Shown: in pieces, positions 41,801 through 42,667 of the stretch
How positions within the stretch are numbered: position 1 is the stretch's first letter
Layout: each line of letters begins with the position of its first letter
Assembly: GCF_004359215.1 (NCBI RefSeq)
Contig: NC_090615.1
Span: forward strand, 7,943,089-7,985,755
Direction: 5' to 3'
Source of the DNA: Bremia lactucae
Lineage: Eukaryota > Oomycota > Peronosporomycetes > Peronosporales > Peronosporaceae
Length of the DNA: 42,667 nt
The notes under the pieces: model-generated
What the model was told of the DNA's origin: nothing
Database searches by the model: none
What the model saw: the letters and a program-made list of their open reading frames with translations, nothing else
Program-made: the position numbers and the translations under genes

Positions 41801-42037
41801 CGTAACAGATGACGCTAGCCGTCATCCCTCCTAATGTGAATGCACCCATGTGCATCACATACACAAGGGTTGGTCACAAATGTGCACCACACCCGAGTGC
41901 TGGGTCTAATTACTATTATTTATTAAATAACTATTATTTAGCAAATTACTATTGTTTAGTAATTGACCATCCCCTTAAGTACACCAAGTGTACTTAACGG
42001 GGACTGTGTAACATTAGGGCAACTTTAGCCCGTTACA
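41801..42037 (+). mobile_element. Putative LTR of the right-edge retroelement
   Basis: It is bounded by CGTAACAGATGACG and TTTAGCCCGTTACA, resembling the TGTAAC...GTTACA termini of the other LTRs in the window. A 31-bp imperfect palindrome (TGTAAC-attaGGGC...GCCC-GTTACA) forms its 3' end at 42007-42037. A purine-rich leader and a gag follow. The start is uncertain. Confidence 0.45.
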
Positions 42038-42165
42038 CCCCCCCTTTAAGAACGAATTTACATTTTTAAATTCGTCAAAGAGGAGAGAGGAACTGCGAGC
42101 AGCTTTACGCGCCGCTAGTTCACTCGATCACTCTAGCGCACGTGTTTCCATACAGGGCGCCCAAG

Positions 42166-42667
42166 ATGCCACCTAAAAGGGTCCACGTTGGTGGGTCGTC
42201 TGCGAAGACGCCCACTCAACCTCGCACTAAGCGCACGTGCCGCGTTGATTCGCCGGCTGCGTCTAATGCCTTAGTCGGAACGCCGACAGCCACTGCTGCT
42301 GTCGCGTTAACAGGGCTAAAGGATCCATCCCACTTTAACAGTGAGGATGTTGATCCGTCGCTCATTGTCGACTACAATGAGTCGACACCGTTGCCGTCAC
42401 CTCATAGTAGTGATGCGGACAACGAGCTCATGAGGAAGGATGATGGCGCATTATTGCCCATCCAAACTTCTCTCATGGCTCACAACATGGAGACAGCATC
42501 GTTTACGAATGCTGTCCCATCGACAGGTAATGAGAGCGCTGCCCATAAAGGCGCAGCTGCTTCTCCGTTGGGTATTACCACAACGCCTTATGCTCAGACC
42601 ATACTTCATAATGGTTCTGACATAGAGGATTCGGAGCCTAAAGCTCCGCCGACGACACGTGAACGTG
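42166..42667 (+). CDS. Retroelement gag-like ORF, 5' part (runs off window)
   Basis: It is open from ATG 42166 to the window end (167 codons and one base, no stop). It begins MPPKRVHVGGSSAKTPTQPR and is basic at first, then acidic and Ser/Thr/Ala-rich (DPSLIVDYNESTPLPSPHSS, ETASFTNAVPSTGNESAAHK). This is the usual disordered N-terminus of an oomycete LTR-element gag. It lies about 130 bp after a putative LTR end. The MPPKR-type start and position support gag; no capsid or zinc-knuckle region is reached, so Ty3/gypsy membership is only inferred. Confidence 0.5.
   Translation, partial: MPPKRVHVGGSSAKTPTQPRTKRTCRVDSPAASNALVGTPTATAAVALTGLKDPSHFNSEDVDPSLIVDYNESTPLPSPHSSDADNELMRKDDGALLPIQTSLMAHNMETASFTNAVPSTGNESAAHKGAAASPLGITTTPYAQTILHNGSDIEDSEPKAPPTTRER

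Noticed and set aside
1..42667. CRISPR arrays, rRNA and tRNA genes
   Set aside because: No regularly spaced short repeats, rRNA motifs or cloverleaf sequences were seen. The tRNA-like match is only the primer-site complement.

Overview
The window looks like repeat-rich nuclear DNA of an oomycete, probably Peronosporales (a Phytophthora or downy-mildew relative). This is inferred from short introns (61-82 nt, often with GTGCGT donors), from a Cys-rich secreted-type N-terminus fused to a TauE/SafE transporter, and from the style of the copia, gypsy and LINE relics. No species assignment was possible. Only three ordinary host genes are convincing, all on the minus strand: a five-exon TauE/SafE membrane transporter (3501-5546), an Enhancer-of-polycomb-like chromatin protein (17803-19586, two exons) and importin-11 (20477-23659, single exon). 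The last two are tandem, importin-11 upstream.

Layout. 1-2520: decayed Ty1/copia relics, mostly minus strand. 2684-3112 and 6237-6690: solo LTRs of one family, the first with an internal fold-back. 3501-5546: TauE/SafE gene. 6691-8563: LTR-element leader-like DNA and two overlapping unidentified ORFs, possibly an atypical gag. 8670-9420: decayed Ty3/gypsy RT/RNase H (minus). 9825-10187: Cys-rich minus-strand ORF, perhaps the last exon of a broken gene. 10342-14332: two truncated gypsy elements tail-to-tail between inverted LTRs. 15121-17395: pieces of a second copia family, including another tail-to-tail pair. 17803-23659: the two housekeeping genes.

23706-37320 is a 13.6-kb inverted repeat: two ~6.1-kb arms around a 1.3-kb spacer. 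Each arm carries the same copia insertion (24510-29514 plus, 31463-36563 minus) with the same 5-bp target duplication and shared flanks. The segment was therefore inverted and duplicated after the transposon landed. The left arm ends 47 bp upstream of the importin-11 start codon, so the importin-11 promoter region is part of the duplication. An ambiguous base (29821) lies at the left arm/spacer junction, so the assembly there needs checking. 37562-40020 is a decayed LINE (endonuclease, RT and C-terminal parts). 40852-41274 holds an unidentified minus ORF. The right edge contains an LTR/leader and the start of an intact-looking gag that runs out of the window.

Two themes recur. First, four independent fold-back structures of very different sizes, each built from LTR elements, lie in 43 kb; such loci could yield hairpin RNA. 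Second, copia elements of at least two families have, directly after the 5' LTR, the sequence GGTTATGAGCCCA. It is complementary to the anticodon stem-loop of initiator tRNA-Met, and its ATG is the gag start codon. This is the copia-type half-tRNA primer site fused to the translation start. No tRNA, rRNA, CRISPR or bacterial-type operon was seen.
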